DNA of 27,160 nt from Pseudomonadota bacterium (GCA_023427085.1 JAEZBO010000109.1:1-27160); one strand, 5' to 3'; shown: positions 1 through 8,574, counted from the stretch's first letter. A program made the numbers and translations. Notes: a model not told the origin generated them from the sequence alone.

Positions 1-94
1 GGCCGGCATCGACCGGCGCGGCATCGTGGCCGGTCGGTGTCGAACAGGCGCTCAGCAGCGCGGCAAGGATCAGGACTGCAGGCAAACGCTTCAT
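1..94 (-). CDS. N-terminus of a lipoprotein, probably MltA (partial)
   Basis: Only the first 31 codons are in the window; the gene runs off the left edge. They begin MKRLPAVLILAALLSAC, a signal peptide with a short basic start, a hydrophobic core and a lipobox (L-S-A-C), so the protein should be lipidated on Cys17 and anchored in a membrane. The start lies 6 bases beyond the stop of apaG on the same strand, so the two are probably co-transcribed. In Burkholderiales the neighbour of apaG is often the membrane-bound lytic murein transglycosylase MltA. That identity rests on gene order only, since no catalytic domain is visible. The lipoprotein reading itself is firm. Confidence 0.6.
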   Translation of the reverse strand, partial: MKRLPAVLILAALLSACSTPTGHDAAPVDAG

Positions 95-100
95 AAAGGC

Positions 101-475
101 TCAGTGCAAGGTGCGGGGCATGGCCAGCACGAATTCGGATATCGGCACCTCGAAGGGGATGCCGTTCTCGCCGACGCAGTGGTAGGCGCCACGCATGGTG
201 CCCACCGGCGTGGATAGCGGACAGCCGCTGGTGTATTCGAAGGTCTCGCCGGGCGCCAGCAGCGGCTGCTGCCCGACCACGCCCAGGCCGCGCACTTCCT
301 GTTCGCGCTGGTTGCCGTCGGTGATGATCCAGTGGCGCGCGATCACCTGCGCCGGCCGCTCGCCGGTGTTGGTGATGCGCACCGTATAGGCGAACACATA
401 CTGCTGCGCGGCCGGGTCGGACTGCTCGGGCACGAAGCGCGGCGCGACGATGACGGTGAGGTCGAAGGGTTTCAC
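101..475 (-). CDS. apaG: ApaG domain protein
   Basis: This is a 124-residue ApaG protein, a small immunoglobulin-like fold linked genetically to diadenosine tetraphosphate and divalent-cation phenotypes; its biochemical role is not settled. Family hallmarks include VFAYTVRITNTG, the RHWIITDG segment, GEGVVG-like GLGVVGQQPLL and the C-terminal block GTMRGAYHCVGENG. I chose the GTG at 475 because the protein then starts VKPFDLTV, matching the usual family N-terminus (MKPYDLTV). An ATG at 520 would add 15 residues without family support. The gene is divergent from rpe, and its stop is 6 bases before the lipoprotein start. The identity is secure; the start is less so. Confidence 0.88.
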   Translation of the reverse strand: MKPFDLTVIVAPRFVPEQSDPAAQQYVFAYTVRITNTGERPAQVIARHWIITDGNQREQEVRGLGVVGQQPLLAPGETFEYTSGCPLSTPVGTMRGAYHCVGENGIPFEVPISEFVLAMPRTLH

Positions 476-584
476 AAAGGATTCCGGAAATGCCCCTGTG
501 CGGACCACAGGCAGCGCCATGGCGCATGGGGCGTACGCCGAACTGCAATAATGGCACATTATGCCTTTGCCTCTGGCCCTGAAC

Positions 585-1295
585 ATGCCCGAACGTCTTC
601 CCTTGCCCCCCGCCCGCATCGCACCCAGCATCCTGTCCGCCGACTTCGCCCGCCTGGGCGAGGAAGTGCGCAACGTGGTCGCGGCCGGCGCCGACTGGAT
701 CCACTTCGACGTGATGGACAACCATTACGTTCCCAACCTGACCATCGGCCCGATGGTCTGCGCGGCGATCCGCCCGCACGTGGACGTGACCATCGACGTG
801 CACCTGATGGTCGAGCCGGTCGACGCGCTGATTCCCGAGTTCGCCAAGGCCGGCGCCAACGTGATCACCTTCCATCCCGAGGCCTCGCGCCACGTCGACC
901 GGACGCTGTCGCTGATCCGCGATCATGGCTGCCAGGCCGGCCTGGTGTTCAATCCGGCCACGCCGCTGAACTGGATGGACCACGTGATGGACAAGCTCGA
1001 CATCGTGCTGCTGATGTCGGTCAACCCGGGCTTCGGCGGCCAGAGCTTCCTGCCGTCGACGCTGGCCAAGCTGCGCGACGCGCGCCACCGCATCGATGCC
1101 TGGGCCCGCGTGGGCGGCCAGCCGATCGCGCTGGAGATCGACGGCGGCGTCAAGATCGACAACATCGCGCAGATCCGCGCGGCCGGCGCCGACACCTTCG
1201 TGGCCGGCTCGGCCATCTTCGGCAAGCCCGACTACGAGACCGTGATCAAGGCGATGCGCGAACAGATCGACCTGGCGGAGACCACCCGTGCCTGA
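585..1295 (+). CDS. rpe: Ribulose-phosphate 3-epimerase
   Basis: Interconverts D-ribulose 5-phosphate and D-xylulose 5-phosphate in the cytosolic pentose phosphate pathway and, in autotrophs, the Calvin cycle. The 236-residue TIM-barrel protein shows APSILSADF near residue 13, the metal-site block HFDVMDNHYVPN (His40, Asp42), HLMVE with His73, MSVNPGFGGQ and EIDGGV with the second catalytic Asp. I prefer the ATG at 585, which leaves only about eight extra residues ahead of the conserved RIAPSIL; an in-frame ATG at 561 is the alternative. Neither has a clear Shine-Dalgarno site. The stop overlaps the start of gph by 8 bases, so the two genes are translationally coupled. Confidence 0.95.
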   Translation: MPERLPLPPARIAPSILSADFARLGEEVRNVVAAGADWIHFDVMDNHYVPNLTIGPMVCAAIRPHVDVTIDVHLMVEPVDALIPEFAKAGANVITFHPEASRHVDRTLSLIRDHGCQAGLVFNPATPLNWMDHVMDKLDIVLLMSVNPGFGGQSFLPSTLAKLRDARHRIDAWARVGGQPIALEIDGGVKIDNIAQIRAAGADTFVAGSAIFGKPDYETVIKAMREQIDLAETTRA

Positions 1296-1998
1296 TCAGA
1301 ACAAGAGCGCCCGCGCCTTCGACGCGGTGCTGATCGACCTGGACGGCACGCTGCTGGACACCATCCCCGATCTGGCGCACGCGGCCAATGCGATGCGGCG
1401 CGAGCTGGGCATGACGCCGCTGCGCGACGACGTGCTGGCGACCTTCGTCGGCAAGGGCACCGAGAACCTGGTGCGCCGCACGCTGGCGGCCAGCCTGGAC
1501 ACTCAAGAGCCCGACGCCGCGCTGATGGCGCGCGCGCTCGACTCGTTCCACCATCACTACCACCTGGTCAATGGCGACAAGTCGTCGCTCTACCCCGGCG
1601 TGATCGAGGGCCTGCGCGCGATGCAGCAGCAGGGCCTGGCGCTGGCCGTGGTGACCAACAAGCCGACCGCGTTCACGCAGCCGCTGCTGGTGCGCGCCGG
1701 GCTGGCCGGTTTCTTCGAACAGGTGGTGTGCGGCGATACCTGCGCCCGCAAGAAGCCCGATCCGGACCCGGTGCTGTTTGCCTGCGAGCTGCTGGGCGTG
1801 GCGCCGGCGCGGGCGCTGGCGATCGGCGATTCGGTCAACGATGCGCTGGCCGCGCGCGCGGCCGGCTGCAAGGTGCTGGCCGTGCCGTACGGCTATAACG
1901 AAGGGCGCGACGTCAAGACGCTGGACGTCGACGGCATCGTGCAGACGCTGGCCGAAGCGGCAGAGTGGGCCGCCGGCCAGCACGCCACGGCGGCCTGA
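1288..1998 (+). CDS. gph: Phosphoglycolate phosphatase
   Basis: A HAD-superfamily phosphatase of 236 residues that hydrolyses 2-phosphoglycolate to glycolate, a salvage step for products of DNA repair or RuBisCO oxygenation. HAD motif I is DLDGTLLDT with nucleophile Asp17 and acid Asp19. Motif II is the VVTNKP segment, motif III the lysine in CARKKPDPDP, and motif IV AIGDSVND. The helical cap lies between motifs I and II. The start is a GTG that overlaps the end of rpe by 8 bases. In many relatives trpE follows gph directly; here a convergent ridA gene follows instead. Confidence 0.92.
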   Translation: MPDQNKSARAFDAVLIDLDGTLLDTIPDLAHAANAMRRELGMTPLRDDVLATFVGKGTENLVRRTLAASLDTQEPDAALMARALDSFHHHYHLVNGDKSSLYPGVIEGLRAMQQQGLALAVVTNKPTAFTQPLLVRAGLAGFFEQVVCGDTCARKKPDPDPVLFACELLGVAPARALAIGDSVNDALAARAAGCKVLAVPYGYNEGRDVKTLDVDGIVQTLAEAAEWAAGQHATAA

Positions 1999-2028
1999 GG
2001 GCCGGCTGGCGACTCACTGCGGCACGAC

Positions 2029-2490
2029 TCAGTGCAGCGCGACGATCATCTCGATCTCGACCGTCATGGCATTGGGCAGCGAGCCCATGCCGACCGCCGA
2101 GCGGGCGTGACGGCCGGCGTCGCCGAACACCTCGACCAGCAGGTCCGAGCACCCATTGATGACCTTGGGGTGATCGGCGAAATCCGGTGCGCCGTTGACC
2201 ATGCCCAGCAGCTTGACGACCTGCTTGACGCGCAGCCAGTCGCCGTCGATCGCGTCGCGCAGCACCGCCAGCAGGTTGATGCCGGTCAGGCGCGCGTGCT
2301 GGTAGGCGGTCTCGACATCGACGTCGGCGCCGACCTTGCCGCGCGGATAGGTGTTTGATTCCGAGCGCGGCCCCTGGCCCGACAGGTAGAGCATCTTGCC
2401 CTCGAGCACATACGGCACATAGGTGGCCACCGGCGTGGCGGCGGCGGGCAGGACGATGCCCAGCGATTGCAGGCGTGCTTCGATGCTCAT
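2029..2490 (-). CDS. RidA family protein (enamine/imine deaminase-like)
   Basis: A 153-residue member of the RidA/YjgF/UK114 family, whose best-known members hydrolyse reactive enamine or imine intermediates to keto acids and ammonia. The arginine equivalent to the one that binds the substrate carboxylate in RidA is seen in GRHARSAVG (Arg130), and VEIEMIV near the C-terminus carries the conserved Glu145. It is longer than classical RidA (about 128 residues) and belongs to the longer YjgF-like subgroup. The ATG at 2490 has AGGAG just upstream. The gene lies downstream of an ABC importer operon but beyond a strong intrinsic terminator, so it needs read-through or its own promoter. A role in the same nitrogen-compound pathway is inferred. 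Confidence 0.88.
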   Translation of the reverse strand: MSIEARLQSLGIVLPAAATPVATYVPYVLEGKMLYLSGQGPRSESNTYPRGKVGADVDVETAYQHARLTGINLLAVLRDAIDGDWLRVKQVVKLLGMVNGAPDFADHPKVINGCSDLLVEVFGDAGRHARSAVGMGSLPNAMTVEIEMIVALH

Positions 2491-2504
2491 GACGACTCCT
2501 AGTG

Positions 2505-2548
2505 AAAAAAATGGCCGGCCGCGCGGCGGGCTAGCGGCCGCCGGCCAT
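2505..2548 (-). terminator. Intrinsic terminator of the ABC importer operon
   Basis: Read on the minus strand, a 9-bp perfect GC-rich stem (2511-2519 with 2540-2548, extended by further bulged pairs inward) is followed at once by seven T residues (A7 on the plus strand at 2505-2511). The 5' arm includes the last codons of the ATPase gene, whose stop lies in the loop. This should end most transcripts before ridA. Confidence 0.75.
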
Positions 2549-4387
2549 GACCAGATGGCCGGGCGCGACCTCATCGTAGCGTCGCGCCGGCGGCACGAAG
2601 TCGGCCGCGCGGATCGGACTGGGCACCTCGTCGTTCGAGATGCGCCGCCGCATGCCGCGCCGCGCCGGATCGGGCACCGGCACCGCCTCGATCAGCCGCT
2701 GGGTGTAGGGATGGCGCGGGTCGTCGAAGACCTGCGCGCGCGCGCCGATCTCGACGATCTCGCCGGCGTACATCACCGCGACGCGGTGACTGACCCGCTC
2801 GACCACCGCCATGTCGTGCGAGATGAACAGATAGGCCAGCTGCAGGCGCTCCTGCAGGTCGAGCAGCAGGTTGATGACCTGGCCCTTGACCGAGCCGTCC
2901 AGCGCCGAGACCGATTCGTCGGCGACGATCAGCCTGGGCTCGAGCGCCAGGGCGCGGGCGATACAGATGCGCTGGCGCTGGCCGCCCGAGAATTCGTGCG
3001 GATAACGCGACATCATGGCCGCCGACAGGCCGACCAGATCGAGCAGCTGCGCGACCCGCTGGCGCGCCTGCGCGGCGCTGCCCAGCCCGTGTTCCAGAAA
3101 CGGCTCGGCGATCGCCGCCTCGACGGTCATGCGCGGATTGAGGCTGGCGTAGGGATCCTGGAAGATCATCTGCATCGAGCGGCGCATCACCGCCAGCTCG
3201 CGCTCGTTCATGCCCAGCACGTCCCGCCCGGCCAGCCGCACCGAACCCTGCACCGGATCGACCAGCCGCATGATCGAGCGCCCGGTGGTCGACTTGCCGC
3301 AACCCGATTCGCCGACCAGCGCCAGCGTCTCGCCGGCGCGCAGGTCGAAGCTGACGCCCTCGACCGCGTGCACGCGGCCCGACAGCCTGCCGAACAGGCC
3401 GGCGCGGATGTCGAAACGGGTGACCAGGCCGCTGACCTCGAGCAGCGGCGCCTGATCGGCCTGCACGGTGTCGGCGGCGGCGCGTGGTACGTCCGATTGG
3501 CCAGTCTGTTTGTCGACCACCGGAAAGCGCAGCGGCCGCGGCTGGTCGCGCATCGAGCCCAGCGTCGGTACCGCGGCCAGCAGCGCCTGCGTATACGGAT
3601 GCACCGGCCGCGCGAACACCTGCGCGGTCGTGCCGTCCTCGACCACCTCGCCCTGGTACATGACCACGGTGCGGTCGGCGACCTCGGCGACCACGCCCAT
3701 GTCGTGCGTGATGAACAGCACCGAGGTGTCCTCTTCTTCCTGCAGCACCTTGATCAGGTCCAGGATCTGGCCCTGGATCGTCACGTCCAGCGCCGTGGTC
3801 GGTTCGTCGGCGATCAGCAGCTTGGGCCGGCTGGCCAGCGCCATCGCGATCATGACGCGCTGGCGCATGCCGCCGGACAGGCGGTGCGGATATTCGTCGA
3901 AGCGCTGCGCCGCGTTGGGGATGCGGACCTTCTCGAGCAACGCGATGGCCTGCTCGCGCGCCTGTGCCGACGTCAGCCGGCGGTGCGCGACCAGCGCCTC
4001 GACCAGCTGCCAGCCCACCGTATACAAGGGGTTCAGGCTGGTCATCGGCTCCTGGAAGATCATCGCCACGTCGTTGCCGCGTACCCGCCGCATGTCGCGC
4101 TCGGGCAGCGCCAGCACGTCGCGCCCGCCCAGCATCACGCTGCCTTCGATGCGGCTGCCGTCGGCCTGCAGCAGGCGCATGATCGACAGCGAGGTGACGC
4201 TCTTGCCCGAGCCCGACTCGCCGACGATGGCCACGGTCTGGCCCGGCATCACGTCGAAGGACACGTCGCGCACCACGGTGCGCCACTGGCCGTCGCGCTT
4301 GAACGAGGTCGTCAGGCCACGCACCGACAACACGGGCTCGGCGCGGTCCGGCGCCGCCAGCGCGGCGGCTTGTTGCTCGGCGTGCAT
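2531..4387 (-). CDS. Dipeptide-type ABC importer, fused double ATPase
   Basis: A 618-residue protein with two complete ATPase domains in tandem, equivalent to fused DppD and DppF or to GsiA. It powers import through the two permeases encoded just upstream. Domain 1 has Walker A GESGSGKS, signature LSGGM and Walker B LLIADEPTTALD. Domain 2 has GESGCGKS, FSGGQ and LIVADESVSALD. Each domain ends in the oligopeptide-type C-terminal extension (HPYTQ...AVP). The start ATG overlaps the upstream permease stop by one base (TGATG), which implies coupled translation. In Walker B of domain 2 the residue after DE is Ser, where Pro is usual. Substrate choice lies with the binding protein, so only the transporter class is certain. 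Confidence 0.93.
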   Translation of the reverse strand: MHAEQQAAALAAPDRAEPVLSVRGLTTSFKRDGQWRTVVRDVSFDVMPGQTVAIVGESGSGKSVTSLSIMRLLQADGSRIEGSVMLGGRDVLALPERDMRRVRGNDVAMIFQEPMTSLNPLYTVGWQLVEALVAHRRLTSAQAREQAIALLEKVRIPNAAQRFDEYPHRLSGGMRQRVMIAMALASRPKLLIADEPTTALDVTIQGQILDLIKVLQEEEDTSVLFITHDMGVVAEVADRTVVMYQGEVVEDGTTAQVFARPVHPYTQALLAAVPTLGSMRDQPRPLRFPVVDKQTGQSDVPRAAADTVQADQAPLLEVSGLVTRFDIRAGLFGRLSGRVHAVEGVSFDLRAGETLALVGESGCGKSTTGRSIMRLVDPVQGSVRLAGRDVLGMNERELAVMRRSMQMIFQDPYASLNPRMTVEAAIAEPFLEHGLGSAAQARQRVAQLLDLVGLSAAMMSRYPHEFSGGQRQRICIARALALEPRLIVADESVSALDGSVKGQVINLLLDLQERLQLAYLFISHDMAVVERVSHRVAVMYAGEIVEIGARAQVFDDPRHPYTQRLIEAVPVPDPARRGMRRRISNDEVPSPIRAADFVPPARRYDEVAPGHLVMAGGR

Positions 4388-5253
4388 CAGATGTCCTTTC
4401 TCAAACGCGGATCGAGCAGATCACGCAAGCCGTCGCCCAGCAGCTGCAGCGACAGCACGGCGACGATGATCGCGGCGCCCGGGAACAGCGTCATCCACAA
4501 GGCCTGGCCGATGTACTGGCGGCCCGACGCGATCATGGTGCCCCAGGTCGGTATCTCGGGGCTCACGCCCAGTCCCAGGAAGGACAGGCCGGCTTCGGCC
4601 AGCATCGCGTAGGCGAACACGAAGCTGCCCTGCACCAGGATCGGCGCGGCCAGGTTGCGCAGCACATGGCGCGCCAGGATCTTGTGGGTCGGCACGGCCA
4701 GCGCGCGCGCCGCCTCGATGTACGGCAGCTCGCGGATCACCAGCGTCGAGGCGCGCACGATGCGCGCGACCCGCGGCGTGTAGACGATGCCCAGCGCGAC
4801 GATGACGGTGCTCAGCGACGGCCCGAGCGCGGCCACCAGCGCGATCGCCAGCAGCACGTCGGGAAACGCCATCATCGCGTCGATCAGCCGCGCGATCGGC
4901 GTGTCGAGCCGGCGAAAGAAGCCCGCCAGCAGGCCCATCACGGTGCCCAGCAGCACCGCGAAGGCCATCACGCAGACGCCCACCAGCAGCGACAGCCGCG
5001 CCGCGTGCAGCGTGCGCGACAGCACGTCGCGGCCGAACTCGTCGGACCCGAACCAGAACATCTCGCCGGGCGGCGTCAGCCGATTGACCACCGACAGTTT
5101 GCCGGGCGGGTACGGCGAGACCCACGGCGCCAGCAGCGCCAGCAAGGCCAGCAGCACCAGCACGGCCAGCGCCAGCAGCAATGCGGGCCGGCGGCACAGG
5201 CGCCGGAACAGGCCCGGGCCGGCCGGCTCGAGCGTTAGCGTTGTGTCGGTCAT
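4387..5253 (-). CDS. ABC transporter permease, DppC type
   Basis: A 288-residue inner-membrane permease of the dipeptide/oligopeptide/nickel class. An N-terminal membrane segment of Leu/Ala repeats (about residues 24-45) precedes the OppC-type region PPGEMFWFGSDEFGRDVLSR, then the five-helix transport domain with the ATPase-coupling EAA loop YIEAARALAVPTHKI. The DPRLR-type C-terminus is typical of DppC/GsiD. It overlaps the upstream permease stop and the downstream ATPase start by one base each (TGATG at both joints), so stoichiometry is probably set by coupled translation. It should form a heterodimer with the permease at 5253-6194. Confidence 0.93.
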   Translation of the reverse strand: MTDTTLTLEPAGPGLFRRLCRRPALLLALAVLVLLALLALLAPWVSPYPPGKLSVVNRLTPPGEMFWFGSDEFGRDVLSRTLHAARLSLLVGVCVMAFAVLLGTVMGLLAGFFRRLDTPIARLIDAMMAFPDVLLAIALVAALGPSLSTVIVALGIVYTPRVARIVRASTLVIRELPYIEAARALAVPTHKILARHVLRNLAAPILVQGSFVFAYAMLAEAGLSFLGLGVSPEIPTWGTMIASGRQYIGQALWMTLFPGAAIIVAVLSLQLLGDGLRDLLDPRLRKDI

Positions 5254-6194
5254 CAGTAGCGCACCCGCGGATCGACCAGCAGATACAGCATGTCGATCAG
5301 GAAGTTGATGAGCACATACAGGGCCGCGATGATCAGCAGCGCGCCTTGTATGACGGGGTAGTCGCGCCGCACCACGGCGTTGACGACGAGGTTGCCGATG
5401 CCCGGCACGCCGAACACCGTCTCGACCACCACCGAGCCCGACACCAAAATCGCCGCGGTCATGCCGACGATGGTCAGGATCGGGATCAGGGCGTTCTTGA
5501 GCGCATGGCGCATCACCACCCGCCACTCGCTCACGCCCTTGGCGCGCGCGGTGCGCACGTAGTCGTCGCTGAGCACGTCCAGCATGCTGGCGCGCGTGAA
5601 CCGCATGATCAGCGCCGACGACACGATGCCCAGCGCCAGCGCCGGCAGCAGCAGGTGCGCCAGCCGTTCGCCGAACGGCGCGCCCGGCAGGCCATAGCCC
5701 GAGACCGGCAGCCAGCCCAGCCCGACCGCGAACACCTGGATCAGCATCAGGCCGAGCCAGAAGTTCGGCACGCTGGCCAGCAGCATGCCGCTGGCCGAGA
5801 TGCATTGGTCCAGCAGGCTGCCACGCCGGTAGGCCGCCAGGATGCCGGCCGGCAGCGCGATCGCACAGGCGATCAGCAGCGCCAGCAGCGTCAGCAGCAG
5901 GGTCGGTTCGGCGCGCTCGAAGATCGCCGCGGTGACCGGGCGGTTCAGGAAGATCGACTGGCCCAGGTCGCCCTGCACCGCGTGCGTGACGAACAGCAGG
6001 TACTGCTTGGGCAGGCTGTCGTTCAGCCCCAGCCGGTCACGCAGGTTGGCGATGTCCGCGGCGGTGGCGTCGCTGCCGAGCATGACCGCGGCGGGGTCCC
6101 CCGGCGCCACGCGCACCAGCAGGAACACCACCGTGACCACGATCGCCAGCACCGCCAGCATGCCCAGCAGGCGCTTGAACACATAGATCAGCAT
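5253..6194 (-). CDS. ABC transporter permease, DppB type
   Basis: A 313-residue inner-membrane permease that pairs with the DppC-type subunit downstream. It has the family start (MLIYVFKRLLGMLAVL) with a first membrane helix, a periplasmic stretch beginning RVAPGDPA, four to five further helices and the EAA coupling loop YVRTARAKGVSEWRVV. The C-terminus LLVDPRVRY is diagnostic of DppB/OppB proteins. It begins 18 bases after the binding-protein stop, with GGAG about 10 bases upstream of the ATG. The operon order binding protein - B - C - fused ATPase matches the gsi/dpp arrangement. Confidence 0.93.
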   Translation of the reverse strand: MLIYVFKRLLGMLAVLAIVVTVVFLLVRVAPGDPAAVMLGSDATAADIANLRDRLGLNDSLPKQYLLFVTHAVQGDLGQSIFLNRPVTAAIFERAEPTLLLTLLALLIACAIALPAGILAAYRRGSLLDQCISASGMLLASVPNFWLGLMLIQVFAVGLGWLPVSGYGLPGAPFGERLAHLLLPALALGIVSSALIMRFTRASMLDVLSDDYVRTARAKGVSEWRVVMRHALKNALIPILTIVGMTAAILVSGSVVVETVFGVPGIGNLVVNAVVRRDYPVIQGALLIIAALYVLINFLIDMLYLLVDPRVRY

Positions 6195-6212
6195 GGCTTG
6201 CCGGCTCCAGCC

Positions 6213-7754
6213 TTATGGCTTGATCCAGGTATTCCAGAAATACGGCCACGGGGCCGACTCGTAACCCTGCAGCGACGGCGTCTTGGCCGACAGGCTGTTG
6301 AAGTCGCCGACCTTGTAGAACGGCACTTCGTCGTAGACCAGTGCCTGGATCTCCTTGAAGATCTCGGCGCGCTTGGCGCTGTCGGTCTCGGCGTTGAAGC
6401 GCGCCAGCAGGTCGTTCTTGGTCTGCGTCGACCACCAGCCCGGCGCGGTGTCGGCCAGGTTCAGGATCAGCGCCGGCTCGGCCAGGAACGGGTAGTGGGT
6501 CAGGAACACGTCCCACAGCGCCGGGTCGGCGCGCCGCTGCGTCAGCGTGGCCCAGTCGACCACCTGCATGTCGACCTTGAAGCCGGCGACCTTCAGGTAT
6601 TCGGCGGCGACCTGCGCCATCTTGTAATGGAACTCGTACTGGCGGCTGGTCAGGATGCGCACCGGCTTGCCGTCGTAGCCCGCCGACTTGAGCAGCTTGG
6701 CGGCGGCTTCCGGATCGGCCTGGTTGTAGGCCGACAGGCCGGCGTCGTTGCGCCACTGGTAACCCTGCGGATAGAGCGCGCCGTCGACCTTGAAGAAGTC
6801 GGCGTTGCCGAAGGCCGCGCCCATCATGTCCTCGGAGTTCATGGCGGCCTGCGCGGCCTGGCGGATCGCCTTGTCGGCCATCACGCCCTGCTTGGTGTTG
6901 AAGACGAACAGCGGCCAGCCGAACGATTCCATGATGACCGCTTCGGACTTCGAGCCGGCGGCAGTCAGGCGGCCGTGGCTTTCAACCGGCAGCAGGTCGG
7001 CGTAGTGGTACTGGCCGGCCAGCGCGCCTTCGATGCGGGTGTTGGCGTCGGGCACCGGCACGAACACGATCTCGTCCAGGTACTGCTTGCGCGCGCCGCC
7101 ATAGCCCTTGGGATCGCCGTCGCGCTGCTTGTACTCTTCATGCCGCACCAGGTGGATGTACTGGTCGGGACGGCGCTCCTTGACCTTGTAGGGGCCGGTG
7201 CCGATCGGGTTCTCGATGGCCTGCCTGGAGGTGCCGGCCGGCACGATGATGGCGGCCGAGTTGTTGAAGGCCAGCAGCGCCAGCAGCGGCGTGAACGGCT
7301 CCTTCAGCGTGATGCGCACGGCGTAGTCGCCGGTCGCCTCGATCGACGCGATGTTGGGCGCCACCGCGCGGCCGCGCGAGGCCAGTTCGGTCCAGCGCTC
7401 GAGCGAGGCCAGCACGTCCTTGGACGTCATGGCGCGGCCGTCATGGAAGATCACGCCTTCGCGCAGCGGGATGTCGTAGACCCGGCCATCGTCCGAGATC
7501 TTGGGCATGTCCTGCGCCACCAGCGGCGTCAGCGCCCAGTTCTCGTCGAAGGTATAGAGCGTCTCGAAGAAATGCTGCGTGACCGCGGCCAGCAGGTCGC
7601 CGGTGGCGATGGTCGGATCCAGCGCCGGCGGCTCGCCGATGGTGGCGATGGTGGCGCGGCCGCCCTTGACGGGTTCGTCGGCCCACGCCGGCGCGCTTGC
7701 GCCGAGGGCGGCGATCGCCAGGCCGGTGAGGCATTTGACCAGCAGTTTTTTCAT
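6213..7754 (-). CDS. Periplasmic binding protein of a dipeptide-type ABC importer (SBP_bac_5)
   Basis: A 513-residue family 5 extracellular solute-binding protein. A Sec signal peptide (MKKLLVKCLTGLAIAALG, ending near APAWADEP) sends it to the periplasm. The mature part carries the usual cluster 5 landmarks: GEPPALDP, the LTPLVAQDMPKISDDGRVYDI region, FHDGR-x-MTSKDV and NPIGTGPYKV. There is no lipobox, so it is soluble. AAGGGG precedes the ATG. Family members bind peptides, glutathione, nickel chelates, opines and other amide-rich compounds. The neighbouring creatininase-family hydrolase suggests an amide or lactam ligand, which is inference only. Confidence 0.92.
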   Translation of the reverse strand: MKKLLVKCLTGLAIAALGASAPAWADEPVKGGRATIATIGEPPALDPTIATGDLLAAVTQHFFETLYTFDENWALTPLVAQDMPKISDDGRVYDIPLREGVIFHDGRAMTSKDVLASLERWTELASRGRAVAPNIASIEATGDYAVRITLKEPFTPLLALLAFNNSAAIIVPAGTSRQAIENPIGTGPYKVKERRPDQYIHLVRHEEYKQRDGDPKGYGGARKQYLDEIVFVPVPDANTRIEGALAGQYHYADLLPVESHGRLTAAGSKSEAVIMESFGWPLFVFNTKQGVMADKAIRQAAQAAMNSEDMMGAAFGNADFFKVDGALYPQGYQWRNDAGLSAYNQADPEAAAKLLKSAGYDGKPVRILTSRQYEFHYKMAQVAAEYLKVAGFKVDMQVVDWATLTQRRADPALWDVFLTHYPFLAEPALILNLADTAPGWWSTQTKNDLLARFNAETDSAKRAEIFKEIQALVYDEVPFYKVGDFNSLSAKTPSLQGYESAPWPYFWNTWIKP

Positions 7755-7780
7755 CGTTTTCCCCTTGTGGTGCGCCAGTC

Positions 7781-8536
7781 TCAGCCGGCGATGTCAGTGA
7801 GTATGGACTGCAGCCGCTCGACCACGGCTTCGGATATGCGGCGGCCCTTGTCGGGCGTGGCCAGCGAGGGATCGCCCACCACCCCCAGCCCGCCGGACGA
7901 CACCGACATCGGCCGGAAGCAGCTGCCGCTGCGCGACTCGAGCATGTCGGCGTCGGCCCAGCCGGGCGGCAGCACGTGGTTGAAACCGCAGATGTGCTCG
8001 CCGCGCACGGTGTCGGGCGCGATGTGCATCATCAGCGCGGTTTCGAATTCGCAGGCGTGGTTGACGCCGCCGTAGGCCGATTCGCGGATCTGCGACAGCG
8101 CCTCGTTGGCGGTGCGCCACCAGGTCAGGAACGCAAAGCGCACCTGCGGGTGGGCCATGCCGAGCTTCTCGGTCAGCACCTGGCCGATGCCCTGGTTGCC
8201 GCCGTGGCTGTTCAGGATGACGATGTTCTGGAAGCCGTGCGCGACCGCCGACGAGATCAGGTCGAAGGCATAGGCCAGGAAGCTTTCGTGGCTGACGCTC
8301 AGCGAACCGGCGAACGACATGTGGTGCGCCGAACAGCAGACCTTGATCTGCGGCAGCGTCAGCACGCGCTCGCCCATGACGCGGTCCATCTCGTCGACGA
8401 AGTGCTGGCCGATGCAGGCATCGACGTCCACCGGCAGGTGCGGCCCGTGCTGCTCGATCGCAGCGATGTTGATCAGGACGGGCACGGTCCTGGAGACCTC
8501 GGCGAATTCCTTGGTCGTCAATGCTTCCCAGCGCAT
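7781..8536 (-). CDS. Creatininase family amidohydrolase
   Basis: A 251-residue metal-dependent amidohydrolase of the creatininase family, which hydrolyses cyclic amides (creatinine), formamide groups in riboflavin and F420 pathways, or carboxamides. Metal-ligand motifs are present: IEQHGPHLPVDVD (Glu28, His30 and an Asp), NSHGGN in the middle and NHACEFET supplying another Glu. I chose the ATG at 8536 because GGAG lies 9 bases upstream and the protein then starts MRWEALT, as relatives do. An ATG at 8551 would add five residues but has no ribosome site. It is the first gene of the importer operon, 26 bases ahead of the binding protein, so it probably acts on the imported compound. The exact substrate is unknown. 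Confidence 0.88.
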   Translation of the reverse strand: MRWEALTTKEFAEVSRTVPVLINIAAIEQHGPHLPVDVDACIGQHFVDEMDRVMGERVLTLPQIKVCCSAHHMSFAGSLSVSHESFLAYAFDLISSAVAHGFQNIVILNSHGGNQGIGQVLTEKLGMAHPQVRFAFLTWWRTANEALSQIRESAYGGVNHACEFETALMMHIAPDTVRGEHICGFNHVLPPGWADADMLESRSGSCFRPMSVSSGGLGVVGDPSLATPDKGRRISEAVVERLQSILTDIAG

Positions 8537-8561
8537 GGGGATTAGCTCCATCTACAAGATG

Positions 8562-8574
8562 GCAACTAAGTTAC
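8562..8574. promoter_or_regulatory. Operator copy A (13-bp palindrome)
   Basis: GCAACTAAGTTAC matches the consensus GTWRCTNAGYWAC shared with two further copies upstream; it departs at the second base and still reads as an imperfect palindrome. It overlaps the proposed -10 box. The likely ligand is the RpiR-family regulator encoded next door, by inference. Confidence 0.5.

Noticed and set aside
2423..4612. A 729-codon open frame on the plus strand
   Set aside because: It lies antisense to the fused ATPase, which has complete domains. The low-complexity His/Arg/Asp composition marks it as a shadow.
5181..8075. A 964-codon open frame on the plus strand
   Set aside because: It is antisense to the permease, binding-protein and amidohydrolase genes and is a product of high GC at third positions. 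Its translation is rich in Arg, His, Gln and Ala with no recognisable domain.
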